This document shows, in pieces, positions 1 through 8,450 of a stretch of 64,000 bases of DNA (position 1 is its first letter; each line of letters starts with the position of its first letter). A model generated the notes under the pieces. The model was not told the origin of the DNA and searched no databases. It was given only the letters and a program-made list of their open reading frames with translations. The stretch comes from Brasilonema sp. UFV-L1 (lineage in GTDB: Bacteria > Cyanobacteriota > Cyanobacteriia > Cyanobacteriales > Nostocaceae), in the NCBI RefSeq assembly GCF_012912105.1, contig NZ_QMEA01000001.1, positions 62,001 through 126,000 of the forward strand. The letters run 5' to 3'. The position numbers and the translations under genes were made by a program.

Positions 1-23
1 CTAAAGGTGAAAGACCCATAGCG

Positions 24-56
24 CAAATTCAAAATTCAAAATTCAAAATTCAAAAA
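24..56. repeat. Short AATTC-rich tandem repeat
   Basis: Several direct copies of a short AAAATTC unit lie just downstream of the hlyD-like gene. The same unit recurs near 18631-18657. This is the low-complexity intergenic repeat type common in filamentous cyanobacteria. I see no gene in positions 1-176. Confidence 0.6.
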
Positions 57-176
57 AATTAATTTGTTTGGAATTTAAGTCCCTCACTGTTGGTTATGCA
101 GCTATATTTGCTTGTGACTATGGCAGAAAACCGACCCATCACTGGAATTAAAAATTCAAAATTAATTTTGAATTTA

Positions 177-1454
177 TCATTTTGATCGCTGTGCGGGACG
201 CAGTCCATTTTGAATTCCCCCTTCGGGGGTGACTGGCATTCCGCTCTTGAGTTGCGACTGAGGGGGCGGTACTATAATCTGTTCACCAGCATGCAAACCA
301 GAAGTCACTTCTGTGGTCACTAATCCCTCCAATCCTAGGTTGATGGTTCGTTTCTGTGCCTTATTTTGACTATCCCGAACCCAGACAAAGGGATGCGGTC
401 CAGAACGTTGAATCGCTTCTGTGCTCAAAACGACTACGTTTTGCCGTTGTTCTAAAACAATCTCAACATTCACCCGGCTATTAGGGATCAACTTGCTAGT
501 AGGGGTATTAAGTAGCACTGTTGCAGGTACCGTTGCTTGAGTCGATTGGTTTTGGTTGCCGCCCTCTTTCTGAGTTTCTTCAGGTGTCAGTGCTTGAGGA
601 TACAAACTTTGCACATATCCAGTGAACGTCTGTACTGATGGTCCGATCGCACTGACACGAGCAATTTGGTTGACCCGGACTCGGGCTGCATTGAGGGTAG
701 AAAGCTGGAGCTTCACGAGTACTTGGTTAGGGTCGCCTAAGGTAAGCAGGTTGGTGCGGAACTGAACTCCATCACCGTCCTTAACGTAAATGCCCAAAAC
801 GACGCTATTAAACGGTGCACTCACGATTGTGTTTTGGAGTTGCTGCTCAATGCCTTGGCGCTCTAGTTGCAGGCTTTGAAGTTTGACGCCGGTTATACGC
901 GCCTGTGCCTGACTATCTCGCAGTCTAGCCCGAACTGTACGCACTGTGTCTTCCTGCCTTTTGACTTGTTGTTGGGCGACAGCTCCTACTGTAGCTAGGG
1001 ACGAATACTTCTGGAGTTCGCCTTCCTCGGCTGTGAGCTGCTGCTGGGCTTCGACAATTTTCTCGCGATCGCGTGCTAGGGTGAATTCCTGTTCTCGAAT
1101 CTGCAACTCATGCTTGGCAAGGGCAATTTTTCGCTCAGGGTAACGCAGGGTGAGTAGCACTTGACCAGACGTGACTTTCTCCCCTGGCTTTACCAGTACC
1201 CGATCCACTGCACCCTCTGTTGGGGACTTGACAATCCTCTGTTCGCGCAGTTCAACAGTACCGCCCTCTGTAATGGTGATTTCAACATTGCCTCGCTCTA
1301 CAGTAAGCAAGCGTACTGCCACTGGTTCGGGAGGTCGATTCAAAACTAGGAAGTAAGTCAGCCAGCCGCCGAGACCGACAGCAGCCAGAGCAGCTGGCAT
1401 GGCTAGCCATTGCACTCCGGTTTTGAATTTCTTTTTGTCCTTATGCCAGATCAT
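177..1454 (-). CDS. HlyD-family periplasmic adaptor (membrane fusion protein)
   Basis: This adaptor would link an inner-membrane ABC exporter to the outer membrane. After a short basic N-terminus comes one membrane helix (about residues 17-38), then a lipoyl/barrel-sandwich half (VLVKPGEKVTSGQVLL), a long alpha-helical coiled coil rich in Q, E and R (about 105-205), the second lipoyl half and a beta-barrel domain, the usual HlyD/EmrA order and length. I chose the ATG at 1454; a GTG two codons upstream is the longer alternative. It is the last gene of the minus-strand glycan operon, so it probably serves one of the two ABC exporters encoded upstream. No outer-membrane factor is present in the window. 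Confidence 0.85.
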   Translation of the reverse strand: MIWHKDKKKFKTGVQWLAMPAALAAVGLGGWLTYFLVLNRPPEPVAVRLLTVERGNVEITITEGGTVELREQRIVKSPTEGAVDRVLVKPGEKVTSGQVLLTLRYPERKIALAKHELQIREQEFTLARDREKIVEAQQQLTAEEGELQKYSSLATVGAVAQQQVKRQEDTVRTVRARLRDSQAQARITGVKLQSLQLERQGIEQQLQNTIVSAPFNSVVLGIYVKDGDGVQFRTNLLTLGDPNQVLVKLQLSTLNAARVRVNQIARVSAIGPSVQTFTGYVQSLYPQALTPEETQKEGGNQNQSTQATVPATVLLNTPTSKLIPNSRVNVEIVLEQRQNVVVLSTEAIQRSGPHPFVWVRDSQNKAQKRTINLGLEGLVTTEVTSGLHAGEQIIVPPPQSQLKSGMPVTPEGGIQNGLRPAQRSK

Positions 1455-1521
1455 GAACACTTCACCCCGTCAGTTTGCAGTTCACTACAAGCGAGTGCAG
1501 CCTTGGGCTGCTCACCTCATA

Positions 1522-1737
1522 TTAATGTTGCAGAACCTCATGGTCCGAGATCGAACACGATAAGGCAGCTGTTGTGCAAAACGCAACGAAAATTTGCACT
1601 GAGATAATTTCTGATCTTAGAGTAGTAATCAAGGCTACAATTTTTTGGATGGCAATTTCTAACCATAGTTTAGAGATGAGTTGGTAAAGCTCCTGTCCAA
1701 TTTGATTGGATTGTTGTGCTTCAATACTGGAAATCAT
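1522..1737 (-). CDS. Small hypothetical protein
   Basis: A 71-residue reading frame lies on the operon strand between the SDR and the HlyD-like gene, with an ATG start preceded by a purine-rich stretch. It has a moderately hydrophobic middle (residues about 20-60) and a short polar tail with two cysteines. I recognise no family. Its position and direction fit a small operon gene, but nothing excludes a chance frame. Confidence 0.3.
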   Translation of the reverse strand: MISSIEAQQSNQIGQELYQLISKLWLEIAIQKIVALITTLRSEIISVQIFVAFCTTAALSCSISDHEVLQH

Positions 1738-1795
1738 GTCTTTCTTCCCTAAATTTTTTAAACTTTGAGCAAGCAGTCTTAGCTTAGTTATTTAA

Positions 1796-2524
1796 CTAAA
1801 TCGGTTTTACAAAGGGTCGGAGACTGATATCAGTGACTTCAGCACTTCGAGGCAAGCTAAGCGCGTTGATGACTACAGCAGCTACATCCTCCGGCTGCAT
1901 GAGACGTTCAGGATCATAGGGTTTCCCCTCCATCTCGTGAATGATGGCTTGTCGAGGAGTAGCGGTGCGACCAGGAAATACGCTGAGGACGCGCACCTGG
2001 AGAGGATTTACTTCTTCTCGTAGGCTGTCAGCGATCGCCTTAAGTGCGTGTTGAGTGGCAGCGAATTGACCCACATTCGCCCGTGCATACATAATTACAC
2101 TAGAGTTAATAAACACAATTTGTCCCTGACTCGATAGAAGCATCGGGAGCAATGCTTGCGTTAGGACATAGGGAGCACGAACGTTAGCTCGATAGAGCCA
2201 GTCGAGTTCTTCAACGGAAGTTTTTTGCAAAAGACCCATTGAAAAGGCACCGGCACTGTGGACTAGCAGGTCAACTCGTCCGAAATCTCGCTCAAGATTT
2301 GTTTTCAGCTTGCTTACATCTTCATCCACCGTTAGATCGATACAATAGCTAACAACGGTAGGGGCAGTTTTTCGAGCGATCGCGGTAACTGCTTCCAGAG
2401 CTTCGCGCTTGCGTCCTACCAAACAAAGCTTTGCCCCTTGTGTCGCCAAACCTAGGGCGATCGCTTTACCAATACCGCTACTGGCTCCTGTGATAACTGC
2501 AACCTGCTCTGTTAAGGCTTGCAT
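1796..2524 (-). CDS. SDR-family protein with altered active site
   Basis: This is a classical short-chain dehydrogenase/reductase of normal length (242 aa). The N-terminal NAD(P) motif GASSGIGKA is at about residues 14-22, an NxxG-like HSAG motif follows and an INSS serine strand is present. Where the family has Tyr-x-x-x-Lys, this protein reads QFAATQHALKA, so the catalytic Tyr is Phe and the Lys is Gln. The surrounding residues (HALKAIADSLREE) align cleanly, so this is not a shifted reading. It may bind nucleotide without normal oxidoreductase activity, or use other residues. It lies in the glycan operon between the dioxygenase-like gene and the HlyD-like gene. Confidence 0.85.
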   Translation of the reverse strand: MQALTEQVAVITGASSGIGKAIALGLATQGAKLCLVGRKREALEAVTAIARKTAPTVVSYCIDLTVDEDVSKLKTNLERDFGRVDLLVHSAGAFSMGLLQKTSVEELDWLYRANVRAPYVLTQALLPMLLSSQGQIVFINSSVIMYARANVGQFAATQHALKAIADSLREEVNPLQVRVLSVFPGRTATPRQAIIHEMEGKPYDPERLMQPEDVAAVVINALSLPRSAEVTDISLRPFVKPI

Positions 2525-2583
2525 GATTAGAGTTCCATTGATTCAATTTAAGTTTTAGCCCAAGAGGAAGTTCTCTCAGGCGG

Positions 2584-3513
2584 TTAGGAAGTCAAGGTTT
2601 CTACCGGCGCTGGGCTGTCATAAAGAGCCACTAGGGATTCGGGAATAGGACAGAAGTCCGTACCTCGCAAGAAGTCCCCCAGGGACGTTCCCGTGCAGGC
2701 TGAATCAATATTGGAAGCACCCCGTCTGGCGATCGCGTCATCGAGATGTACAGTTCTAAAATCGATACTGAAACGGGTATAGCCAGACGTGTTGGGAACA
2801 GTGGAGTGCATCTGCGCTGCCGAGAAGAGAATCATCCCCCCAACATTCGGGATCAGCCTAAATTGAGGCTCCAATTCTATGGGTTCTTCAGGATGAGGTT
2901 GTTTACGGTTATCTGCTTTAATGTGCTTCGCGGCGTTTTTGCGGTTTTCTTTGTTCCACTGAGCGTAGTTGTAATCCTTTGACCCGTTCTTGACAGGTTG
3001 GCTCCAGTAGCGAGGATGAAACGCCATCGCATTGGTCGGCATAACGTCGTAAACTGGAAGCCACCAGTTGAGCTGGCAGGGAGGCGCGGAGTACCAGGTA
3101 TCGCGATGCGGATGAAACGCATAGGCAATACCAGAGGTAAGATAGTCATCACTGGTCGCAGTTCTCAGTCGCGGCACGTCAAAGTAAGTTTTGTTCAAGT
3201 CACACCCAGCTTCCTTCAAAATGCTCTGAATAAGCTGTTTAGATTTAGGGTGATGGATAAAGGCAGGCTTGAGTCTGGCTAAAATCGCAACGTACTCCTC
3301 CACAGGCAGCGTGTATTGCGCTTCTCTGGGATCTAAGGGAGTAAAAGCTTCCTCCACCATTTCGCGAGCAAATTCACAGAGGGCGATTCCGCTAGGGCAG
3401 GGGGAAAAGACGAATATTTGTCCGTTGTAAAGATGTTCGCGTCTGATGTCATCGCTGCTGGGAGAATCGAAGAAGATCGTGTTCACTTTAGCCTTTTCTC
3501 TCCTGAGTATCAC
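2584..3513 (-). CDS. 2OG-Fe(II) dioxygenase-like protein
   Basis: This roughly 300-residue protein has features of the phytanoyl-CoA/2-oxoglutarate Fe(II) dioxygenase fold. A His-x-Asp pair sits in FHPHRDTWY (about residues 133-141), and a distal His in AAQMHSTVPNTSGYTRFSI is followed by an Arg at the spacing expected for 2-oxoglutarate binding. The family oxidises or hydroxylates small molecules or peptides; the substrate here is unknown. A sugar, lipid or aglycone of the exported glycan is possible from context. The frame opens with GTG at 3513; a second GTG at 3486 has an AGGAG about 12 nt upstream and is an equally reasonable start. It is followed closely by the SDR gene. Confidence 0.65.
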   Translation of the reverse strand: MILRREKAKVNTIFFDSPSSDDIRREHLYNGQIFVFSPCPSGIALCEFAREMVEEAFTPLDPREAQYTLPVEEYVAILARLKPAFIHHPKSKQLIQSILKEAGCDLNKTYFDVPRLRTATSDDYLTSGIAYAFHPHRDTWYSAPPCQLNWWLPVYDVMPTNAMAFHPRYWSQPVKNGSKDYNYAQWNKENRKNAAKHIKADNRKQPHPEEPIELEPQFRLIPNVGGMILFSAAQMHSTVPNTSGYTRFSIDFRTVHLDDAIARRGASNIDSACTGTSLGDFLRGTDFCPIPESLVALYDSPAPVETLTS

Positions 3514-3600
3514 TATAATTTTATTTAATTCTTTTCTAAAAAATGCGATACAGCTTGTTTATTCCTAATCAATATCAGTTAAGATTTAACAAGTTAAGAT

Positions 3601-4818
3601 TCATCGGCTACATACTTCTAAAGGCTGCCGTAGGTCGAATATGATTACCCGACTATTGTGCAAGATGCAATGGAATGTGCAGCTAAGGTAATTCCGTAGC
3701 TCAGAGTAATAATCGAACCACCAAAAGGCTGGCCATCCGAAGACTATATAATCTGCTCCGCAGTAGCGCATCCGTTCCAGTTCGCTGATCGCAGTTTTAT
3801 CATCGGATGGTGCTCCCCAGTATTGTCCGTTGCGTTCAACAAAAGGTAGAGTCCGAAATTCTGAAAGGATCTGGAAACCCCATTGATCTTCGTCAACCAA
3901 AATCACGGTTTTATCGGCTGGAATTGAAGTCGCAATATCTTGGAGCGCAATCTGCAACCGTTCCTCCCAAGACAAATTCAGATTTGGGATATGCTGGGAC
4001 GTGATCTCACTACGACGCATGCTGATATGCAACAGGCGTTCTGTGAGCCATCGACGGTACATGGCATCTGCCGCACGAGGAGACTGTAGCAAGTGAGCAA
4101 TAGCATCCGTTCTCTCTGCCATTGTGGCAAGAGGTCCGGTTCCGCCCGGGGTGTGAAATCGAATATAGCCATCTTGTTCTGCATGGATGCGGACTTGAGA
4201 AAGCGGCTTTGGAATAAATACAATGTCATATTGGGCTGCCATCCGTAAGTAGAGGTTTATATCGTTTGAGTGCTTGGAGTGAGGGACATCTAATCCTCCA
4301 ACGGCTTTCAGGGCAGAAGAGCGTATCATCACGCTTGAGGCATGAATCACCCAATTGCGTCCAGCTACAATTTGGTGCAAGTACTCCACTCCGGAAATCA
4401 GCCCTACCGGAGGGGAATCCTCCGGCAGCAGTACTGGGTTATCATACTCGTCAATTCCTTGAACGCCAGTTACGGAAAAAGCAGCATTTGGATAAGTGTC
4501 CAGAGCTAAAACAGATTCGTGAATCAATCCGGGAAGCATTGGGTCATCATCCGGCAAGAGAACCAGATAGTCACTAGAATTCAGTTTGATCGCTTGACAA
4601 AAATTGCGGTAAGCTCCAATGTTGGTTTTGTTACGCACGTACGTGACTCGTGGGTCAGCAAATGACCGGATAACCGATTCCGTATCATCCGTTGACGCAT
4701 TATCTAATACAAGCACTTGGAAATCTGGATAATCCTGCGCTAGCAAGCTCTTGAGGTTAATCTTCAAAAGGTTGGAGCGGTTGTAGGTAGGGATTGCGAT
4801 CGTAACCTTGGTTTTCAT
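3601..4818 (-). CDS. Glycosyltransferase family 2 with shared C-terminal module
   Basis: The N-terminal GT-A domain (about residues 1-230) has the GT2 hallmarks: AIPTYNRSNLL, LDNASTDDT and the LPDDDP aspartate cluster that binds metal and nucleotide sugar. Residues about 300-400 form a separate module (ILVDEDQWG ... GQYWGAPSDD ... PAFWWFDYY) that recurs in the next two genes. The enzyme probably transfers a sugar to a growing glycan at the cytoplasmic face of the membrane; no membrane helix is evident. It starts at ATG 4818 and is separated by 36 nt from the upstream gene. Donor and acceptor cannot be told from the sequence. Confidence 0.85.
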   Translation of the reverse strand: MKTKVTIAIPTYNRSNLLKINLKSLLAQDYPDFQVLVLDNASTDDTESVIRSFADPRVTYVRNKTNIGAYRNFCQAIKLNSSDYLVLLPDDDPMLPGLIHESVLALDTYPNAAFSVTGVQGIDEYDNPVLLPEDSPPVGLISGVEYLHQIVAGRNWVIHASSVMIRSSALKAVGGLDVPHSKHSNDINLYLRMAAQYDIVFIPKPLSQVRIHAEQDGYIRFHTPGGTGPLATMAERTDAIAHLLQSPRAADAMYRRWLTERLLHISMRRSEITSQHIPNLNLSWEERLQIALQDIATSIPADKTVILVDEDQWGFQILSEFRTLPFVERNGQYWGAPSDDKTAISELERMRYCGADYIVFGWPAFWWFDYYSELRNYLSCTFHCILHNSRVIIFDLRQPLEVCSR

Positions 4819-4854
4819 ATCATTATCGTCTTACCTTTTGGTAACAGTTGTTAA

Positions 4855-6006
4855 CTAACCTGAGCAAACATCTGATTGCAAATCAAAAACAATCAAATGC
4901 TCATTGTTTAAAACACAGTGAAACATCGTATGCAAATAGCGACAGAACTCTATGTAGTAGTCAAACCACCAAAAAGCTGGATAGCCAAACACAATAAACC
5001 TTGCACCCTGCTTGTGCAATCGATCAAATTCTTGAATAGCTGTGGCATCATCAGCAGGTGCACCCCAGTAAAGACCGTCCTTTTCGAGGAAGGGGATGGC
5101 TTGGCGATCATCCAGAAGTTGTCCCGGTCCCCATTCGGCCATGTCCACCAAAATGTAAGTTTGTGTTGGTGAAATGAAGTATTCTAGTTCTTGCCCCAAC
5201 TCGACCATGTGCTGAAGGTGTTGATATTTTTTACCTTTCCAAGCTGCAAAAACAGGTTCCATTTCAATCCCTTGTTCCTGTAAGTATTTACCTAATACAG
5301 TCATGTGATCATGGTGTTGCTCCAATTGGTGATTGTAAGTCCACTTATTGGTGCCATTGTTGCCATGAATACGATACAAAGACTGGTATTCACTGATGCA
5401 CTTGACGCAACCAAAGAAAGGAGCCAAAAAGGTTAAGCAGGAATCGGCATAGAAACGGTAGTCGGACTCAGGTAGAGGTAAAATCTGCTCTAGAAAACGG
5501 CGTGACCAGGCGTTGCCACTCGTAGGAGCAGAAATATAGCCCTCCAGCCCTTTTTCAAGCACCACATCGCGTAAATCTCCCTCTAGTAGAGGTGCGTTGG
5601 GAATCAGTTTTCCTAGTGGTTCACCATTGGCATTGATCGCCCAGAGCGGCCAATGTACCTGAACTACGTTAGGTTGGTGCAGCAGTTCGACTGCTCTTTC
5701 GATAGCACTAGGGCACAAAATATCATCTGCATCTAAGAAGCAAACGGTATCACCCTGGCTGGCGGCAAAACCGGCATTGAATGCAGAACCTTGTCCCCCG
5801 TTCTCCTTTACTACAGGAATTATTTGTTCTCCATAGTATTTTCTATAATCAGCAATGATTTGCAGTGAGTGATCCGTTGAACCATCATCAACCACGATCA
5901 CTTCTGTCGGCTGATAGCTCTGATTAAAAGCACTTTCGATCGCCTCTGGCAGAAAATGCTCATAGTTGTAGTTAGTAATGATGATACTGGCTAGAGGCTT
6001 ATTCAT
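4855..6006 (-). CDS. Glycosyltransferase family 2 with shared C-terminal module
   Basis: The GT-A domain (about residues 1-225) shows IIITNYNYEHFL, VDDGSTDHS and FLDADD, the classical GT2 donor-binding sequence. The C-terminal 100 residues carry the same module as the two neighbouring GT2 proteins (ILVDMAEWG ... GLYWGAPADD ... PAFWWFDYY). The start ATG overlaps the stop of the upstream GT2 gene by one base (TGATG), a sign of translational coupling. Together with the flanking GT2 genes it looks like a set of sequential transferases that may share a partner or regulator through the C-terminal module. Confidence 0.87.
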   Translation of the reverse strand: MNKPLASIIITNYNYEHFLPEAIESAFNQSYQPTEVIVVDDGSTDHSLQIIADYRKYYGEQIIPVVKENGGQGSAFNAGFAASQGDTVCFLDADDILCPSAIERAVELLHQPNVVQVHWPLWAINANGEPLGKLIPNAPLLEGDLRDVVLEKGLEGYISAPTSGNAWSRRFLEQILPLPESDYRFYADSCLTFLAPFFGCVKCISEYQSLYRIHGNNGTNKWTYNHQLEQHHDHMTVLGKYLQEQGIEMEPVFAAWKGKKYQHLQHMVELGQELEYFISPTQTYILVDMAEWGPGQLLDDRQAIPFLEKDGLYWGAPADDATAIQEFDRLHKQGARFIVFGYPAFWWFDYYIEFCRYLHTMFHCVLNNEHLIVFDLQSDVCSG

Positions 6007-7172
6007 CAGCGTAGATTAAAAGCAATCAAATGGTCATTTTGTAATAGACAGGGAAACGTTTGATACAAATAATCCCGAAATCCAGGATAATAGTCTAGCC
6101 ACCAGAACGTGTGCCAGAGGAAAACGATCGCGCCCGCTCCCATTTGACGCAGGCGATCAAACTCTCGAATCGCCATCTGGTCATCGGTTGGCGCTCCCCA
6201 ATACTGTCCACAGTGTTCCGTGAAGGGAATCGTCCGAAAGCCGGCGATGATTTCATTGCCGTTCAGGCGATCCTCATCCACTAAGATGAAAGGTTCCTGG
6301 GGTGAGATCAACGATTGCAGTTTCTCCCGGATCTCATAGAGATGACCAATGTGATTCCGCTCGATTGCAAAACTCAGATCGCCATACAGTGAAACCAAAT
6401 TCCACTTTTTTTGAATCCGCTCAAGGCTCTTGCCCGATTGCTCAAGTTCCCATCTGAAGAAGAAATAGTCGAGGTCATCCGGACAGGGCGGGTAGGGGTG
6501 CCAGAAATGAACAACGGACTTTGGTTCAAAAACAACCGGAATCTTGGCATCATATAACGCCAAACTAGAATCGAGGTGATCGAGATAAATGACCTCTTCA
6601 TCAAACGCAAATCGGTCAAAAACGCTGCGACGATAGAGCCGACAGTGAGCTTCTCCAGCTAACGCTAGCGTTCGGCGGTGATCGCCTGTGTCAATTTGCT
6701 GGTCTCCCATAGCTGGCAGCAGCTCCCATTGAATATCATTGGCGGTTTGCACGACTCTGACTTGCCCCTGGTGTTTATCCCAGTGAATGCTGGTTGCTCC
6801 CAAAGGACCTTCAATAATCCGGGGCACCGCTACATCCGCAGGTTGTTCTTCGCAGGCAGCAATCAGGTGAGACAACCAACCCTCCTCGACCAGAACATCA
6901 TTCTCGACGAAACAAACGAAGTCATCTGTCGCTTTCTGAATCACCAAATTTCTTAATTGATTGGCTTGCAAATACTGATCCGTGTGAATGACGGTGACAT
7001 TACTCCGACCTTCTAATACCTGTTCTATCTGTTGCCAATACACCTTAGGAGTGTTGCAATCGATTACGATTAGGTTGAACGGAATATGGGTGTACTCAAA
7101 GATCCGCTCTAACGATTTAGCCGCTAGAGAGAACTGTTCACGAGGAAAGAATCCGATAGTTACTGTTGACAT
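6006..7172 (-). CDS. Glycosyltransferase family 2-like with shared C-terminal module
   Basis: The N-terminal part is a GT-A domain of the divergent GT2 group: VTIGFFPREQF, VIDCNTPKV and FVENDVLVEEGWL, where END takes the place of the more usual DxD, then a long helical region. The last 95 residues carry the shared module (ILVDEDRLNG ... GQYWGAPTDD ... HTFWWLDYY). It starts at ATG 7172 and is translationally coupled to the downstream GT2 gene. The acidic donor site is less canonical than in the two sister genes, so activity is likely but less certain. Confidence 0.8.
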   Translation of the reverse strand: MSTVTIGFFPREQFSLAAKSLERIFEYTHIPFNLIVIDCNTPKVYWQQIEQVLEGRSNVTVIHTDQYLQANQLRNLVIQKATDDFVCFVENDVLVEEGWLSHLIAACEEQPADVAVPRIIEGPLGATSIHWDKHQGQVRVVQTANDIQWELLPAMGDQQIDTGDHRRTLALAGEAHCRLYRRSVFDRFAFDEEVIYLDHLDSSLALYDAKIPVVFEPKSVVHFWHPYPPCPDDLDYFFFRWELEQSGKSLERIQKKWNLVSLYGDLSFAIERNHIGHLYEIREKLQSLISPQEPFILVDEDRLNGNEIIAGFRTIPFTEHCGQYWGAPTDDQMAIREFDRLRQMGAGAIVFLWHTFWWLDYYPGFRDYLYQTFPCLLQNDHLIAFNLR

Positions 7173-7196
7173 AGTGATATTTCTTTAAATTGATGA

Positions 7197-8342
7197 TTAA
7201 TTCATTGCCGCTTCTAAAATAGATGTCAGAACTTTATTTGAGTCAAAATATTCCTCTGCTAATCTCCGTGCTGCCTGTCGATGTCGCTCATAGTCCGCGT
7301 TAATCGCTGCTATGCCATCAACGGCTTCGGACAGGTTACGGAAAGTCAAAATCCCTTCTCCAATTGGCAAATAATCGCTCAAGCCTGTGTCTTGCAGCAA
7401 GACCGGTCTGCCGGAGGCCAGATAACATAGACTGCGATCGCTAAACCAACCGGTTTGCATTGCTACATAACCCTGTTTAGCGATGCCAAACTCAGCACGA
7501 GAATTCTGAATGAACTGCTGGTAGGATTCCGGTGTAAATGAAACGGCCCATCCTGGAACCACATCCCAATGGTGCTCGATTAATTGTTCAGGAATTGTAT
7601 GTGGACTTGTCAATGCAACCCGAAATGGCTGTTGAGTCAGTTTTGGTATATCTATAAACGTGGGAAATTCTTTGTCTTTATTACCGTAGCTGTTTCCTTC
7701 ATAGGTAACTTCCCGATAACTGCGCCATTGCATCACGACCGTAAAATGAGTCGCATTCTTGTCCTCCGCTACCGGCCAGTACGGCAGAAACACCGGCGGG
7801 AACATCTTCAGCCAATGCTTACCTAACGTAGGAACAGAGCAACCCTGCGCTCCCACCTGTTGTCCAACCGTAAATAAGCGATCGCAGCGTTCAACGGTGT
7901 TGTTGAGATCGGCATCCCCATGACTTAAATGAATTTGAGTAAACCCTGGATCAGAGTCAATAAACAAGCGGCGCTTCGGCAAATCATATTCTGGTCGCCA
8001 AAGGGGAATGGGAGAACCCCGGACAATCAACAAATCCGCTTGAGCGCAAACATCCAAAAAATCAGCCACGTTCATCCCAACAGACTGCTCGCCTGCTCGA
8101 TAAATCCAGCAGCTATCAAACCCAATTTCGGTTAAGCACTGTTGAAGATAGGTGGTTGGGTAGTCCAATTCAGTCGTCATTTGTTCCATTTCCCAGTGGT
8201 ACACCCAGGATTCTGGTCCACATTCCTCCAGATAAAACACCTTATGACCAAGCGATCGCAACCCAAGTAGATATTGCATATCAACCCAAGCATGTCCTCC
8301 AACTGGAAAGCGACCGATACTACCCGCAAAAATGATGTTCAT
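7197..8342 (-). CDS. GT-B-type glycosyltransferase, paralogue 1 of 3
   Basis: The protein has two Rossmann-like halves: an N-terminal IIFAGSIGRFPVGGHAW with LLGLRSLGHKVFYLEE, and a C-terminal donor-binding half with AEFGIAKQGYV, GWFSDRSLCYLASG and PVLLQDTGLS. It is homologous along its length to the next two genes upstream in the operon. Proteins of this layout are annotated as family 1/4-like glycosyltransferases in cyanobacterial glycan clusters; the donor is unknown. It starts at ATG 8342, after the 15-bp repeat tract that follows the preceding gene. No membrane segment is seen. Confidence 0.75.
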   Translation of the reverse strand: MNIIFAGSIGRFPVGGHAWVDMQYLLGLRSLGHKVFYLEECGPESWVYHWEMEQMTTELDYPTTYLQQCLTEIGFDSCWIYRAGEQSVGMNVADFLDVCAQADLLIVRGSPIPLWRPEYDLPKRRLFIDSDPGFTQIHLSHGDADLNNTVERCDRLFTVGQQVGAQGCSVPTLGKHWLKMFPPVFLPYWPVAEDKNATHFTVVMQWRSYREVTYEGNSYGNKDKEFPTFIDIPKLTQQPFRVALTSPHTIPEQLIEHHWDVVPGWAVSFTPESYQQFIQNSRAEFGIAKQGYVAMQTGWFSDRSLCYLASGRPVLLQDTGLSDYLPIGEGILTFRNLSEAVDGIAAINADYERHRQAARRLAEEYFDSNKVLTSILEAAMN

Positions 8343-8390
8343 ATAGGGTGACTAGTAAATGATTATACGTGCTCAAAAGGTGTCACAGCT

Positions 8391-8450
8391 TTGTTAACTA
8401 AATATTTGTTAACTAGATATTTGTTAACTGAATATTTGTTAACTGGATAA
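8391..8450. repeat. Four tandem 15-bp repeats across a gene end
   Basis: Units begin at 8391, 8406, 8421 and 8436 and each opens with TTGTTAACT followed by a six-base variable tail (AAATAT, AGATAT, GAATAT, GGATAA). The last unit contains the TAA stop of the minus-strand glycosyltransferase ending at 8439. The array therefore looks like a tandem amplification of that gene's last codons into the spacer. The period is a multiple of three. Confidence 0.85.
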
